Positions 1 through 8,763 of a DNA stretch of 36,406 bases are shown here, piece after piece. This stretch comes from Spirochaetes bacterium ADurb.Bin218 (GTDB lineage Bacteria > Spirochaetota > UBA4802 > UBA5550), in contig MWCI01000030.1 in NCBI GenBank assembly GCA_002069965.1, positions 1 to 36,406 on the forward strand. Reading direction: 5' to 3'. The notes below the pieces were generated by a model. It was not told the DNA's origin. It worked only from the letters and a program-made list of their open reading frames with translations, and did no database searches. Each line of letters starts with the position of its first letter. Position 1 is the stretch's first letter. A program made the translations under genes and the position numbers.

Positions 1-1014
1 CTTGGGAAAAGAGCTCTGGCTGATGATACTGACAAAGATAGCATGGTTACAATATATTTTACACCATCTCTGCGGGATATGATTGGAAGACACAAATTTG
101 GCAGAGTCTGGGCAAACAATCTAAAAAACAAGATCCTCAACCTTGACTTGCAAAACAGACCTGTTCACATAATAAGTGCTAACATGCACAGCGTCGTCAA
201 TGCCCTCTATGGCTTTGCTGCTCTAAAAGATAGATTTAAAAGCGAAAGCCTGGATCTATATGAGTTTATAACCCGCTCAAGAGATAGCCAGGATAGGATA
301 AAAAGCTTTGCCATAAACCACGGGCTTCATGAACTGCCAGATCTATCGGGATTTGCAATTGATGCTCAAATTATTGATACAGCAAAATGCAATAATCTGG
401 AGGTCCATCCTGATTTACAAATAAGCACATCCTTTGGTGAGAAAAGCCCTGTTATTATTGTCCTTGACTATGCCTTTGGTGCTCAAGCCTATGAGGTTAT
501 GGATGAATTGCTTAGCCCACATACTTCAAGTGACAGAGAACATTTCCTTGATGTCTGTTCTATTTCAATCATGGGAAAGGCAGGAATACTACCAGGGCAA
601 AAGGGAGATATAATGCTGCCAACAGCTCATGTATTTGAGGGCAATCCTCACAACTATATTGTAGAAAACGACCTTAGCCCAGAAGATTTTGATGGCTCTA
701 TACCTGTTTACATTGGACCAATTGTCACAGTCCTTGGAACTTCTCTTCAAAATAAAGATGTTCTGGAAAAATTTCAAAAATCAAGCTGGAAGGCAGTTGG
801 ACTTGAGATGGAAGGAGGCCATTACCATAGGGCAATAAGCGCTGCGATGATCAGAGGCCACATTCGCAGAGACGTTAAAGTCAGATACGCCTACTATGCC
901 TCAGATAATCCAATAATAAGCGGCCAGACTCTTGCCTCTGGACCTTTAGGTGAAGAAGGAATAAAACCCACTTACATGATAACAAAGGTTATCTTAGAAA
1001 AAATTCTAAACTAA
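1..1014 (+). CDS. Nucleoside phosphorylase-like protein, 5' truncated by window edge
   Basis: The reading frame is open to base 1, and the codons before the first ATG (43) read through without a stop. There is no ribosome-binding site before that ATG, so the gene most likely begins outside the window and at least 337 residues are visible. The C-terminal half carries GLEMEGGHY followed by a conserved Ala-Ser-Asp segment (YYASDNP), which resembles the EMEG substrate-binding loop and catalytic Asp of the purine nucleoside/uridine phosphorylase fold. MGKAGILPGQKGDIMLP fits the core strand-loop of that fold. I infer a nucleoside-phosphorylase-like fold, but substrate and activity are unknown, and the N-terminal half is not recognised. 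It converges with mutS2 on a shared terminator. Confidence 0.7.
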   Translation, partial: LGKRALADDTDKDSMVTIYFTPSLRDMIGRHKFGRVWANNLKNKILNLDLQNRPVHIISANMHSVVNALYGFAALKDRFKSESLDLYEFITRSRDSQDRIKSFAINHGLHELPDLSGFAIDAQIIDTAKCNNLEVHPDLQISTSFGEKSPVIIVLDYAFGAQAYEVMDELLSPHTSSDREHFLDVCSISIMGKAGILPGQKGDIMLPTAHVFEGNPHNYIVENDLSPEDFDGSIPVYIGPIVTVLGTSLQNKDVLEKFQKSSWKAVGLEMEGGHYHRAISAAMIRGHIRRDVKVRYAYYASDNPIISGQTLASGPLGEEGIKPTYMITKVILEKILN

Positions 1015-1057
1015 AATCAGTATTTGTTCCTTAACTTCTTTTAAAATAAAAATACTT

Positions 1058-1090
1058 TATTATCACCTCACCGAAGGTGAGGTGATAATA
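1058..1090. terminator. Bidirectional intrinsic terminator
   Basis: A perfect 15-bp stem (TATTATCACCTCACC paired with its complement) closes a 3-nt GAA loop. It is followed by TTTTCTT on the plus strand and by a T-rich run on the minus strand. It lies between the convergent nucleoside-phosphorylase-like gene and mutS2, so it probably ends both transcripts. Confidence 0.85.
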
Positions 1091-1161
1091 TTTTCTTAAT
1101 TTTACACTAAAAATTATATTGAGGACTAATTACTGAAGTAAAATATCAAATAGTGTGGCTG

Positions 1162-3573
1162 TTACCTTAGTCTTGCTACAGTTACACCATCTCCTCCCTC
1201 TCCATATTCCCCCGGTCTAAAATCTCGTACATAGATATTCATCTTGAGAGCATCCCTTATAGCCTGTTTTAAGGCTCCTGTTCCATGGCCATGTATTATA
1301 ATCACAGTTCCAATATTATTTCTATCCATTCTGTCAAGTTCCCTATCCAGAGAAATCAAGGCCTCTTCTACTCTCATCCCCCTGAGATCTATAGTGTTAT
1401 ATGATGTCTGTATTGTGCAGGGGATTGGATCTATCTCAGGCATAGATTGCTTTATTTTAATTGCCCCCTTTTTATCCGCTGGAGTGCTTTTGGGCAATAT
1501 AAATAAATCCTTGAGATTAAACCTTGCCTTAATTGTGCCACCAAGAATAACCTGTGCTGTTTTGCCAGAGCTATCCAGATCATCAAGAACCCCTTCCTTC
1601 TCTATAGTAGCAATAAAAACTGCCATACCCTTACAGGCCCTTTGTGGATCCAGGGGCTCCAGTTCATCTGAATATCTCTCCCTTGTTTCTTCAGCAAGTT
1701 GCTCTGTTATTTTCTCTCTTATCTTTGAAATTTCCTGAGAGAGATTATTTGCAGCATTGCGATCAAGATTTTGAAGATTTTCAAGATGCCTTGCTATAGC
1801 CTCTCTATATTGAGACAGTTCATCAAGGAAATCAATGCCCTTGCCTTTCTTTGTTTCAAAAATGAGCCTCTGGAGCTCCTGCTGTTTTTTTTCTATTTTT
1901 TCCCTTTCAAGGAGAAGCTCCTCAGAAAGGTTTTTGACCTTCTCTTTTTCTTTCAGTATTTCCTCTTCATATCTCTGGACCTTTTCAATTAAGGCCTCAA
2001 TAGAGGTTTCTTTGCTATCAATAAGCTGCCTTGCTCTGTTTAGTACAGAGTCCTTTATTCCAAAATTTCTGGCAATCTCCAGGGCATAGCTTATTCCTGG
2101 TATGCCTATTTTAAGCTCATAAGTTGGCCTCAGTGTATCCAGATTAAAAGTTACAGAGGCATTCTGAAATCTTGAATCATTTACAGCCAGTTCTTTTAGC
2201 TCTGTGTAGTGAGTTGATACAACTATTTTACAATCTCTTTCTATCATATTTTCAAGTATGGCCTGAGCAAGAGCAGCGCCTTGACGTGGATTTGTACCAA
2301 CAATAATCTCATCTATGATAACCAAGGTCCTATGATCTGCCTTTTGTAATATATCATTTATAATACTTAGCTGCCCAGAAAAAGTCGAAAGTGACTGAGA
2401 TAGATTTTGATCATCACCAATATCAGCCATTATGTTATCAAAAATTCCGATCTCAGAATCAGGCCCAGCAGGAATATGAAGGCCATACATGGCAAATAAA
2501 GCACAGAGTCCAATTGTCTTTAGCATTACAGTTTTTCCACCTGTATTTGCACCTGAAATTATAAGACAATTAAAATCCATGCCAAGGCTCACATCATTGG
2601 CAACTGTGCTCTCCGGTTGCATAATCTGTAATAGTGGATGGTGTGCACTATAAAGCCTCAAGATAGCATTGGAAATTATTTTTGGTTCATTACTTTTTGT
2701 TTTTATGCTAAATTTTGCAGCAGCTGTAATAAAATCAAAATAGGTAAGAGTTCGAAGATTGGAAAGCAAAACATAGTGATTCTGGGAAACAGCAAAAGAG
2801 AGTTCCGCAAGGATCTTCTGTATTTCCAGAGAGAGTTCCTTTTCTAACATAACAAGATTGTTATTAAGCTCTGTCAACTCAGCAGGCTCTATATAGACAG
2901 TTGCACCGCTTGCGGATATATCGTGGAGATTTCCCTTTATCTTCCCTCTCTGATTGGATTTTACAAGGAGAACATATCTGCTGTTTATTGTTGTATAAGT
3001 TTTTTCCTGGATAATTTTCTCATTTTCTGGGGAATGAATGATGGAAGAAATTTTCTTTTCAAGACTTTGCCTGGTACTATGTATTTCATTCCTTATTTTC
3101 TTTAAAATGTGATATTTTCCCTCATTTATATTTCCCTCATCGGTTATGGAGGAAGAAAGAATGCTATTTAGCTCTGCAAGAGATTCTATCTTAGAATATT
3201 CATCCTCCAGTGGGGGAAATTGATCATAAACTTCAAAAAGAAAACTCTTTATTTTTTCAGAGAGATGAACAAATCGCCTTATTTTAAAAAGCTCCTCAAG
3301 CTCAAGAATACCGCCCTTCCCTGCCCTTGCAGCATAAAGAGATATGTCATCAATTGCTGCTGGAGGAGGACTATCCCCTCTTAAAATAAGATTCTTAAGT
3401 GCAGAAATTTTTGCCATCTGAGATTTTATTTTATGCTCAGGAATAGGTCTTAATCTAAAAACTAAATTCCTTCCAGGCTCTGAGGCGCAGAGATCTCTCA
3501 ATTTTTCCTCAATAAGAGGCCATTCAAGTATATCAAGAATTCGCTTTTCCAGTGACTTTTTCATACTTTTCAA
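1162..3573 (-). CDS. mutS2: MutS2 family endonuclease/ATPase
   Basis: 803 residues, the usual MutS2 length. An N-terminal coiled/core region is followed by a MutS-type ATPase: Walker A GANTGGKT near residue 340, Walker B VIIDE near 416, and the STHYTEL switch. A long charged coiled coil lies at about 510-620. A C-terminal Smr domain (about 725-803) shows IDLRG and HGHGTG, the nuclease-associated motifs. MutS2 proteins act on branched DNA or on stalled, collided ribosomes; which role applies here is unknown. The loop after Walker B reads EIIVGTNPRQG, whereas the family usually has ELGAGTDPxEG, an unusual set of changes. The start is a TTG with AGAG about 5 nt upstream; an in-frame ATG three codons later is the alternative. 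Confidence 0.93.
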   Translation of the reverse strand: MKSMKKSLEKRILDILEWPLIEEKLRDLCASEPGRNLVFRLRPIPEHKIKSQMAKISALKNLILRGDSPPPAAIDDISLYAARAGKGGILELEELFKIRRFVHLSEKIKSFLFEVYDQFPPLEDEYSKIESLAELNSILSSSITDEGNINEGKYHILKKIRNEIHSTRQSLEKKISSIIHSPENEKIIQEKTYTTINSRYVLLVKSNQRGKIKGNLHDISASGATVYIEPAELTELNNNLVMLEKELSLEIQKILAELSFAVSQNHYVLLSNLRTLTYFDFITAAAKFSIKTKSNEPKIISNAILRLYSAHHPLLQIMQPESTVANDVSLGMDFNCLIISGANTGGKTVMLKTIGLCALFAMYGLHIPAGPDSEIGIFDNIMADIGDDQNLSQSLSTFSGQLSIINDILQKADHRTLVIIDEIIVGTNPRQGAALAQAILENMIERDCKIVVSTHYTELKELAVNDSRFQNASVTFNLDTLRPTYELKIGIPGISYALEIARNFGIKDSVLNRARQLIDSKETSIEALIEKVQRYEEEILKEKEKVKNLSEELLLEREKIEKKQQELQRLIFETKKGKGIDFLDELSQYREAIARHLENLQNLDRNAANNLSQEISKIREKITEQLAEETRERYSDELEPLDPQRACKGMAVFIATIEKEGVLDDLDSSGKTAQVILGGTIKARFNLKDLFILPKSTPADKKGAIKIKQSMPEIDPIPCTIQTSYNTIDLRGMRVEEALISLDRELDRMDRNNIGTVIIIHGHGTGALKQAIRDALKMNIYVRDFRPGEYGEGGDGVTVARLR

Positions 3574-3615
3574 TAATCTCTTTTTTGTGCTTTTTTTGTC
3601 AATTCCAAATATTAG

Positions 3616-3644
3616 TTGACTTATGCCTGATTACTCTTCATTAT
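3616..3644 (+). promoter_or_regulatory. Putative sigma-70 promoter for the TPR gene
   Basis: TTGACT (3616-3621), a 17-nt spacer and CATTAT (3639-3644) lie about 70 nt before the TTG start of the TPR protein gene. The -35 matches consensus at 5 of 6 positions and the -10 at 4 of 6. Confidence 0.4.
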
Positions 3645-3716
3645 GAAAGAACTCCTGCTGGGGTTTAAATTTTTGCAAAGCATGATGTGACATAACATAG
3701 AAAGGAGGGATAATCC

Positions 3717-5768
3717 TTGAATAGAGGCCGATCGCTAATTCTTTGTTTTTCTTTATGCATAATCTTATCTATCTCCTTTAGCCATCATATTTTTAGAGGA
3801 GAGAGTGCTGAAAATGCCATAAGTCTAAATCAATCTGGCTGGAAAAATCTCGAAAATGAAGATTATAATCAGGCCCTATATAATTTTCTGGCATCCATAC
3901 GGCTCAATCCCTCCTATGTGGATTCACGACTTGGCGCAGGTAAAGCATATCTCTCCTTAGGAGTCTATGATAGAGCCCTTGATATGTTTACCTCTGTGTT
4001 AAAATTCGACAATCAATCAGTTGATGCTTTAACAGGTGTTGGAATGATTCTTGCAGAAACAGGAAGATTTTCTGATTCTATCTCTTACTTTGAAAAAGCT
4101 CTTGCAATAAAGGAATCCTCACTGGAGGCCCATTATGGACTTGCTTACTCTTATTATAAGATGGATAAAAAGCTATGGGCAAAAAGACGACTTAACACAA
4201 TACTTAAGATAAATCCATACCACTTTGAATCTTTACTTTTACTTGCTGATATAAAAACAGAAGAAGGTAGATTAAAAGAAGCTCGTGAACTTGTAGAGAA
4301 GGCAATTGATGCTAAGGGACAATCTCCAGTGGGATTTGCCCGTTACGGAAGAATACTATTTAAAAATTATATTCTGGAAAATGACGAAAACTCTCTTACT
4401 GAAGCCAGGGAATACTATGCAAAATCCCTGTCAATAAAGCCTGATTATTTTATTGCAAACTTTGAAATGGGGCTCATTGAGCTATACGATCTTGAGAATA
4501 AAATCTATGAGGCTACCATATCAGGCTCTACCATAGATGTTGTGAATCAAAGCACTGCAGCTCTCAATTACCTTAAAAAAGCAGAAGGGACTCTAAAAAA
4601 TCCAGCTCTCCTATATGCTCAAGCTGTTGCCTATGAATTTATTGGAGATAAAAATCAAAGCGCAGAAAATCTTCTAAAACTCTATAAGGCAAATCCCTCT
4701 GATTCTATAGTAAGAAGCAAGCTGGAAGATTTTCTTGTGCTAAAGGAATTTAAAAGTGCACACCCCACAAGGGTTATGCTCTCAGGGGAAAACATCGCAC
4801 TGGCGGATAAATCCTTAAGGGAATCACTGCACAATAAGGTGATATATTATCTCAGAAGAGCTCTTCTTTTAAATCCTATCAACAAAGAGGTAAGAGAGAG
4901 ATTGATAAACTACTACTCCATACTTGATTATAATGCCATAATGATTGATGAGATAAAAAATCTACTGAGACAATATCCAGAGATCAAATATCAGGAAATG
5001 CTAAATATAGAGATTATGAAAAGGCGTGATCGCCTTGACTATAGGGAAGGATATACCCTTGAGGACATTCAACGAGATGTCCCTGTTGTTCTGGTAATGA
5101 ATTTTGACACCAATGGGAAAATCCTTAACCATTTTGATGCAGGAAAAACTCTTGCAAGGAATATTACCTTTGCCCTTCACCAAAATGGCAGAATGAAGGC
5201 TATAAATATTAAAGACAGAGAAGAAATTGCATCAATATTAAAAACTAATGGTGACAACCTCGCAAAGAGCATAAAAAAGATAAAAGAATACTCTGAGGCC
5301 AATAATCAAAAGATTGACTACATTCTCTTTGGTGATATTGCAGAGGTTGAGGATTACATAAAGCTCAACTGTAAGCTCCTTGATTTGCAGAGGGATTTTA
5401 TAATAGCGGAGTTCTCTGAATCGACAAAAGGAAAAGAGGCTGTGGCTGAAATTTCTCTATCTGTAGCAACCAGGCTCTATGACATTATACCATACAGCGG
5501 CCATGCTATAAAGATAAAAGAAAAAGGCATAATAGTAAACCTTGGACTTTTTGATGGAATAAAAAATGGCAGTCAGTTGATATATTTCAGAACTACCACA
5601 TCACGCAAAACAAAGGACCTGCAACGCTACATTGAACTTCTTACTGTAAAGGAATCCGATACCTTTATATGCTATGCAGAGCCTGACAATCCCGATTTAA
5701 TGAATGAACTGGATACCTCTTCTGTGATATATCCTTTAAAAAATCGCAGAGCAAAAAAGATAGAATAA
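3717..5768 (+). CDS. Exported TPR protein with CsgG/FlgT-like C-terminal domain
   Basis: 683 residues starting at TTG, chosen because a strong AAAGGAGGG site sits about 8 nt upstream. The N-terminus has a basic start and a hydrophobic stretch (about 5-22), a likely signal peptide. Residues about 30-340 form serial TPR units (for example ALYNFLASIRLNPSYVDSRL and the YYFEKALAIK-like helix pairs), with more helical repeats to about 440. From about 450 the protein changes to an alpha/beta domain (VVLVMNFD, then IDYILFGDIAEVED), resembling CsgG/LpoB-type periplasmic domains. A terminal segment (about 604-624, GIIVNLGLFDGIKNGSQL) resembles the FlgT C-terminal fold. Location is probably periplasmic or outer membrane. 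A role in envelope or flagellar assembly is inference only. Confidence 0.75.
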   Translation: MNRGRSLILCFSLCIILSISFSHHIFRGESAENAISLNQSGWKNLENEDYNQALYNFLASIRLNPSYVDSRLGAGKAYLSLGVYDRALDMFTSVLKFDNQSVDALTGVGMILAETGRFSDSISYFEKALAIKESSLEAHYGLAYSYYKMDKKLWAKRRLNTILKINPYHFESLLLLADIKTEEGRLKEARELVEKAIDAKGQSPVGFARYGRILFKNYILENDENSLTEAREYYAKSLSIKPDYFIANFEMGLIELYDLENKIYEATISGSTIDVVNQSTAALNYLKKAEGTLKNPALLYAQAVAYEFIGDKNQSAENLLKLYKANPSDSIVRSKLEDFLVLKEFKSAHPTRVMLSGENIALADKSLRESLHNKVIYYLRRALLLNPINKEVRERLINYYSILDYNAIMIDEIKNLLRQYPEIKYQEMLNIEIMKRRDRLDYREGYTLEDIQRDVPVVLVMNFDTNGKILNHFDAGKTLARNITFALHQNGRMKAINIKDREEIASILKTNGDNLAKSIKKIKEYSEANNQKIDYILFGDIAEVEDYIKLNCKLLDLQRDFIIAEFSESTKGKEAVAEISLSVATRLYDIIPYSGHAIKIKEKGIIVNLGLFDGIKNGSQLIYFRTTTSRKTKDLQRYIELLTVKESDTFICYAEPDNPDLMNELDTSSVIYPLKNRRAKKIE

Positions 5769-5771
5769 ATT

Positions 5772-6473
5772 TTATGTCATTGGGACAAGAATCTTAGCGT
5801 ATGTCTTTGAGACACCATCTGTGGAGACAACAAAATTCTTACTGGGTATGTTTATATTTTTAAGTAGCACAACAACCATAGAAAGCCCAAGTCCCATACC
5901 CTCTGCTTCTGGATCCGGGTTTTCAATAAAAAACTGTGCAATGTTATCGTATTTTGTAGATTTTCTTATTCTCTCATTAATTTTATCCATCTCTTTTTTG
6001 GATAATGGGATATTGTTTATAACCTCTATAAAAAGATGGCGTTTATATACCTTAAAATAAATCCTTGTTGAAAGATTATATCTTTTAGCCTTAAGCCCAT
6101 ATTCCAGAAGAGCCCTTTCGTTTAAAATCTTCCTTACCTTTGTTACAACCTCTTGAGGATCATTGGGGTTTTTGATTACTCCATCGTCAATGAGAATCTT
6201 TTTTGCTGTTGCCTTTGTTGCATTGGATATTAATTCTTTTATGCAGGAAAAAATTGGCGTAAAGAGATCAACCCTATCGTATTTCTCAAAAATTTTTGCA
6301 AGAGCAAACTTAATCTTCTCCTCTGTCTTTTCAATAGAAGAGTAAGTAACAAAGACAATATCGCTCTCGGAGTTTATTGCCATTATTATCTCATTCTGGT
6401 ATGATATGTCCCCTGTAACCACTGCCATAAAATGCCAAGAAAAATCCTTTACATTGAATAATAACTCCAGCAC
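5772..6473 (-). CDS. Orphan GHKL-type (histidine-kinase-like) ATPase
   Basis: 233 residues. An N-box (IKELISNATKA, about residues 80-90) and a G-box (EGMGLGLSM, about 190-200) identify a HATPase_c/GHKL fold. There is no HisKA phosphoacceptor helix, no transmembrane segment and no receiver domain, so it is not a standard sensor kinase. Family members of this shape can be anti-sigma or switch kinases, or stand-alone ATPases. The listed start is GTG with no clear Shine-Dalgarno; the ATG at residue 16 (MAVVTGD) is a credible alternative. It is convergent with the TPR gene (3 nt between stops) and divergent from fliG. Function unknown. Confidence 0.75.
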   Translation of the reverse strand: MLELLFNVKDFSWHFMAVVTGDISYQNEIIMAINSESDIVFVTYSSIEKTEEKIKFALAKIFEKYDRVDLFTPIFSCIKELISNATKATAKKILIDDGVIKNPNDPQEVVTKVRKILNERALLEYGLKAKRYNLSTRIYFKVYKRHLFIEVINNIPLSKKEMDKINERIRKSTKYDNIAQFFIENPDPEAEGMGLGLSMVVVLLKNINIPSKNFVVSTDGVSKTYAKILVPMT

Positions 6474-6514
6474 AAAATATGCTTGTATTTATTAACGATA
6501 ATTTATTGATTTTT

Positions 6515-6553
6515 TTCAAGAATAAATTTCTAATGCTTATAATATTTCTTGAA
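6515..6553 (+). promoter_or_regulatory. Putative fliG promoter flanked by inverted repeat
   Basis: A perfect TATAAT (6538-6543) sits about 45 nt upstream of fliG. The -35 region is poor (TTTCAA). An 8-bp inverted repeat, TTCAAGAA (6515-6522) and TTCTTGAA (6546-6553), brackets the -10 and could be an operator. Confidence 0.35.
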
Positions 6554-6588
6554 TAAATTTATCTTTTATAGAATATCCGGCGGAATTT

Positions 6589-7605
6589 ATGAAATCCATA
6601 TTTGATATGACTGGCACAGAAAAAGCTGCAGCTCTTCTTGTGATACTGGGTGCTGAAATTGCTGCAGAGATAATGAAACACCTTGATGAGGAGAGTATTG
6701 AAAAACTTAGCAAAGAGATGATAAAGATGCAATCCCTTCCACCTGAAGAAAAGGAGGAGCTAATTGGAGAATTTATCATAGAATTAAAAAGAAATTCTAA
6801 AAATCTATACGGTGGCAAAAATAGAGCAAAAAGGCTACTTTCTGATACCTTTGGTGAAGAGATGGCAGAGGAGCTTATAAAAAAAATAGAAAACAGAGAC
6901 GCTGAGTCTGCTTTTAAATTCATAGAAAATATACCTGATGGAGATTTTATAAATTTGATAAAAGATGAGCCGCCTCAGGTAATTGCTCTAATTATGAAAT
7001 ACATTGACCCCAAAAAGGGGGGCAAACTTCTAAAATCACTTGATACAAAAGTTGCCAAAGATGTTGCACTGCGCCTTGCAAAGCTAAAAGGTCATTCAGC
7101 GGAGGCCGCTGTTGCTGTTGCCCGTGCAATTAAAAAGAGATATAACGAATACAAAAAACAAAGCTCCGATGGACTTATGGCTGGAGGGATTGACTCTCTG
7201 TTAAGCATTATATCCCATATGAGCAGCGAGCAGGAGAAAAAACTTCTAAATAATATAGATATATCTATTCCAGAAATTTCAAGGGAACTTGCCGAAAGAA
7301 TTTTTACATTTGAAAATGTTGCAAACCTGACAAATGTTGAGATGAGAATACTCATAGATGAAATAAATGACGACTACCTCATTGCCAAAGCGCTCAAGGG
7401 TGCAACTGATGATATAAAATTCAAATTTCTCCGTAATATGAGCCAAAACAGGGCTACAGAAATTATAAATGAAATGAACCTTATGGGCCCAGTAAGACTT
7501 TCTGAGATTGAAGAATGCAGAGCAAAGATTGTTGATATAATGAGATACCTTGAGGAAAATGGTGTGATCACATTGAAGAGAGATGGAGAGATCTATGTTG
7601 AATGA
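6589..7605 (+). CDS. fliG: Flagellar motor switch protein FliG
   Basis: 338 residues, normal FliG length. The N-terminal domain starts with TGTEKAAALLVILG. The middle domain carries DEPPQVIALIMKYIDP (about 123-140), the EHPQTIA-like motif. The C-terminal torque domain has FTFENVANLTNVEMRILI, IAKALKGA and KFLRNMSQNRA, then GPVRLSEIEECR. FliG links the MS ring to the C ring and meets the stator. No fliF, fliH or fliI flanks it, so this is a stand-alone copy. Several spirochaetes encode two FliG paralogues, and this may be the second. The start is ATG with a weak GGCGGA site. Its stop abuts the moaE stop with no spacer. Confidence 0.93.
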   Translation: MKSIFDMTGTEKAAALLVILGAEIAAEIMKHLDEESIEKLSKEMIKMQSLPPEEKEELIGEFIIELKRNSKNLYGGKNRAKRLLSDTFGEEMAEELIKKIENRDAESAFKFIENIPDGDFINLIKDEPPQVIALIMKYIDPKKGGKLLKSLDTKVAKDVALRLAKLKGHSAEAAVAVARAIKKRYNEYKKQSSDGLMAGGIDSLLSIISHMSSEQEKKLLNNIDISIPEISRELAERIFTFENVANLTNVEMRILIDEINDDYLIAKALKGATDDIKFKFLRNMSQNRATEIINEMNLMGPVRLSEIEECRAKIVDIMRYLEENGVITLKRDGEIYVE

Positions 7606-8022
7606 TCAGTTTCTGTCTCCTATCCACTCAGATCCATCTGTGTAATACTCCTTTTTCCATATAGGGACTCGCTTTTTAATTTCATCAATTATATATCGAG
7701 AGCCTGAGTAGCTTTCTTCCCTGTGAGGTGAGGATGTTATTATAACGATTGAAGCTTCACCAATATTTACTCTTCCATATCTATGAACTATTATAACCCT
7801 GCTTAGATTCCATTTCTCAATGGCCTCATCTGCAATTTTGCTCATCTCCTTAATTGCCATTGAGTCATAAATTTCATAGTCAATAAATAAAACTTCTTTT
7901 GATCTGGAGTTGTTTCTCACCTTACCTATAAAAACAACATCAGAGCCATCATGGGGCATGGAGTTTTCTGCTAAAATAAGGCCAATCTCTATTGGTTCTC
8001 TCTGAGTAAAAATCTTCTTCAC
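7606..8022 (-). CDS. moaE: Molybdopterin synthase catalytic subunit MoaE
   Basis: 138 residues. The motifs IVHRYGRVNIGE, SSPHREESY and KKRVPIWKKE (lysines at about 116-124) match MoaE, which transfers sulfur from MoaD thiocarboxylate to precursor Z to make molybdopterin. The start is GTG at 8022, fixed by a GGAGGT site 4 nt upstream that is made of the last two Gly codons of moaD; the genes are 1 nt apart. It is translated after moaD in one operon. Other moa or mob genes are not in the window. Confidence 0.95.
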   Translation of the reverse strand: MKKIFTQREPIEIGLILAENSMPHDGSDVVFIGKVRNNSRSKEVLFIDYEIYDSMAIKEMSKIADEAIEKWNLSRVIIVHRYGRVNIGEASIVIITSSPHREESYSGSRYIIDEIKKRVPIWKKEYYTDGSEWIGDRN

Positions 8023-8023
8023 C

Positions 8024-8272
8024 TTAACCTCCGCTTACTGGTGGGAATATTGCCACAACATCGCCATCTTTCAATAGAGAGTTTCTGTCACAATACTCTT
8101 CATTAAGAGCAACAAGAAGATATTCCTCTTTAGCCTTTAAAGCAGGAAATTGTTCAACAATGTAGCTTAAAAATTTATTTACTGACATAGAGTCACTTAA
8201 TTGAATTTCCCTTTCTGAAAATTCACAGATATCTCTAAGGGATGCAAAAACTTTGAGTCTAACTGTTATCAT
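8024..8272 (-). CDS. moaD: Molybdopterin synthase sulfur carrier MoaD
   Basis: 82 residues with a ubiquitin-like beta-grasp pattern, DGDVVAIFPPVSGG at the end and the terminal Gly-Gly that is adenylated and thiocarboxylated. It is the partner of the adjacent MoaE. It starts at ATG 6 nt after the stop of the upstream small gene. I see no Shine-Dalgarno, so translation is probably coupled to that gene. Confidence 0.95.
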   Translation of the reverse strand: MITVRLKVFASLRDICEFSEREIQLSDSMSVNKFLSYIVEQFPALKAKEEYLLVALNEEYCDRNSLLKDGDVVAIFPPVSGG

Positions 8273-8278
8273 AAAAAA

Positions 8279-8572
8279 TTATTGTTTTTTAAGATTTCTT
8301 TTTGTCATAAAAACATAGTGCTTTATATAGGGCTGAAGACCCTCAGGGAATATTGAAGTATCTGTGCCTTTTGGATCCCCCATAAGTTGATCTATATCAT
8401 TTTTGGGAACATCCTCTTCACATGCGTCAATAAGCATCTTAAACCTTTTTAAGACCTCATTATCAACAGCATCTATTGAAAGCTTATTCATATGATTGTA
8501 TAATTTCATAAGATTTGTTTTTTTTGCGCTTTTGTTGACTTTTTTGGTTGTGCTCTTTGCCTTTGGCGGCAT
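8279..8572 (-). CDS. Small Lys-rich hypothetical protein heading the moaDE operon
   Basis: 97 residues, not recognised. The N-terminus is strongly basic (PPKAKSTTKKVNKSAKK); the rest is predicted helical with acidic patches, ending in KRNLKKQ. There is no signal peptide, transmembrane segment or Cys pair. A strong AAAGGAGGGG site precedes the ATG by about 7 nt, so it is probably real. It is the first gene of a three-gene operon with moaD and moaE. The basic tail suggests nucleic-acid or ribosome binding, which is only inference. Confidence 0.7.
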   Translation of the reverse strand: MPPKAKSTTKKVNKSAKKTNLMKLYNHMNKLSIDAVDNEVLKRFKMLIDACEEDVPKNDIDQLMGDPKGTDTSIFPEGLQPYIKHYVFMTKRNLKKQ

Positions 8573-8628
8573 AAAGGCCCCTCCTTTAAAAGTAAAAATG
8601 ATATTTCAGATTTAAGAAAAAGCTCTTA

Positions 8629-8654
8629 AACTGTAAAGACAATTTTTTACAGTT
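8629..8654. repeat. Inverted repeat upstream of the Lys-rich gene
   Basis: AACTGTAAA (8629-8637) and TTTACAGTT (8646-8654) are perfect 9-bp arms around an 8-nt AT-rich loop. It lies about 57 bp before the start of the 97-aa gene and could be an operator or weak hairpin. It shares the half-site TGTAAAGAC with the palindrome at 12619-12633. Confidence 0.4.
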
Positions 8655-8763
8655 AATGCTATTTGCCTAAAATTTCAATATATTTTTACGAATTATCCAT
8701 AAAAGAAACAGTTTCTTAAACTACAGGCTCATTTATCCCTTAAGTTTTTTCAACCCAACAGTG

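Noticed and set aside
6537-6923. A 128-codon minus-strand ORF, Ser-rich, opposite fliG.
   Set aside because: It is a shadow of the fliG coding sequence with no ribosome-binding signal seen.
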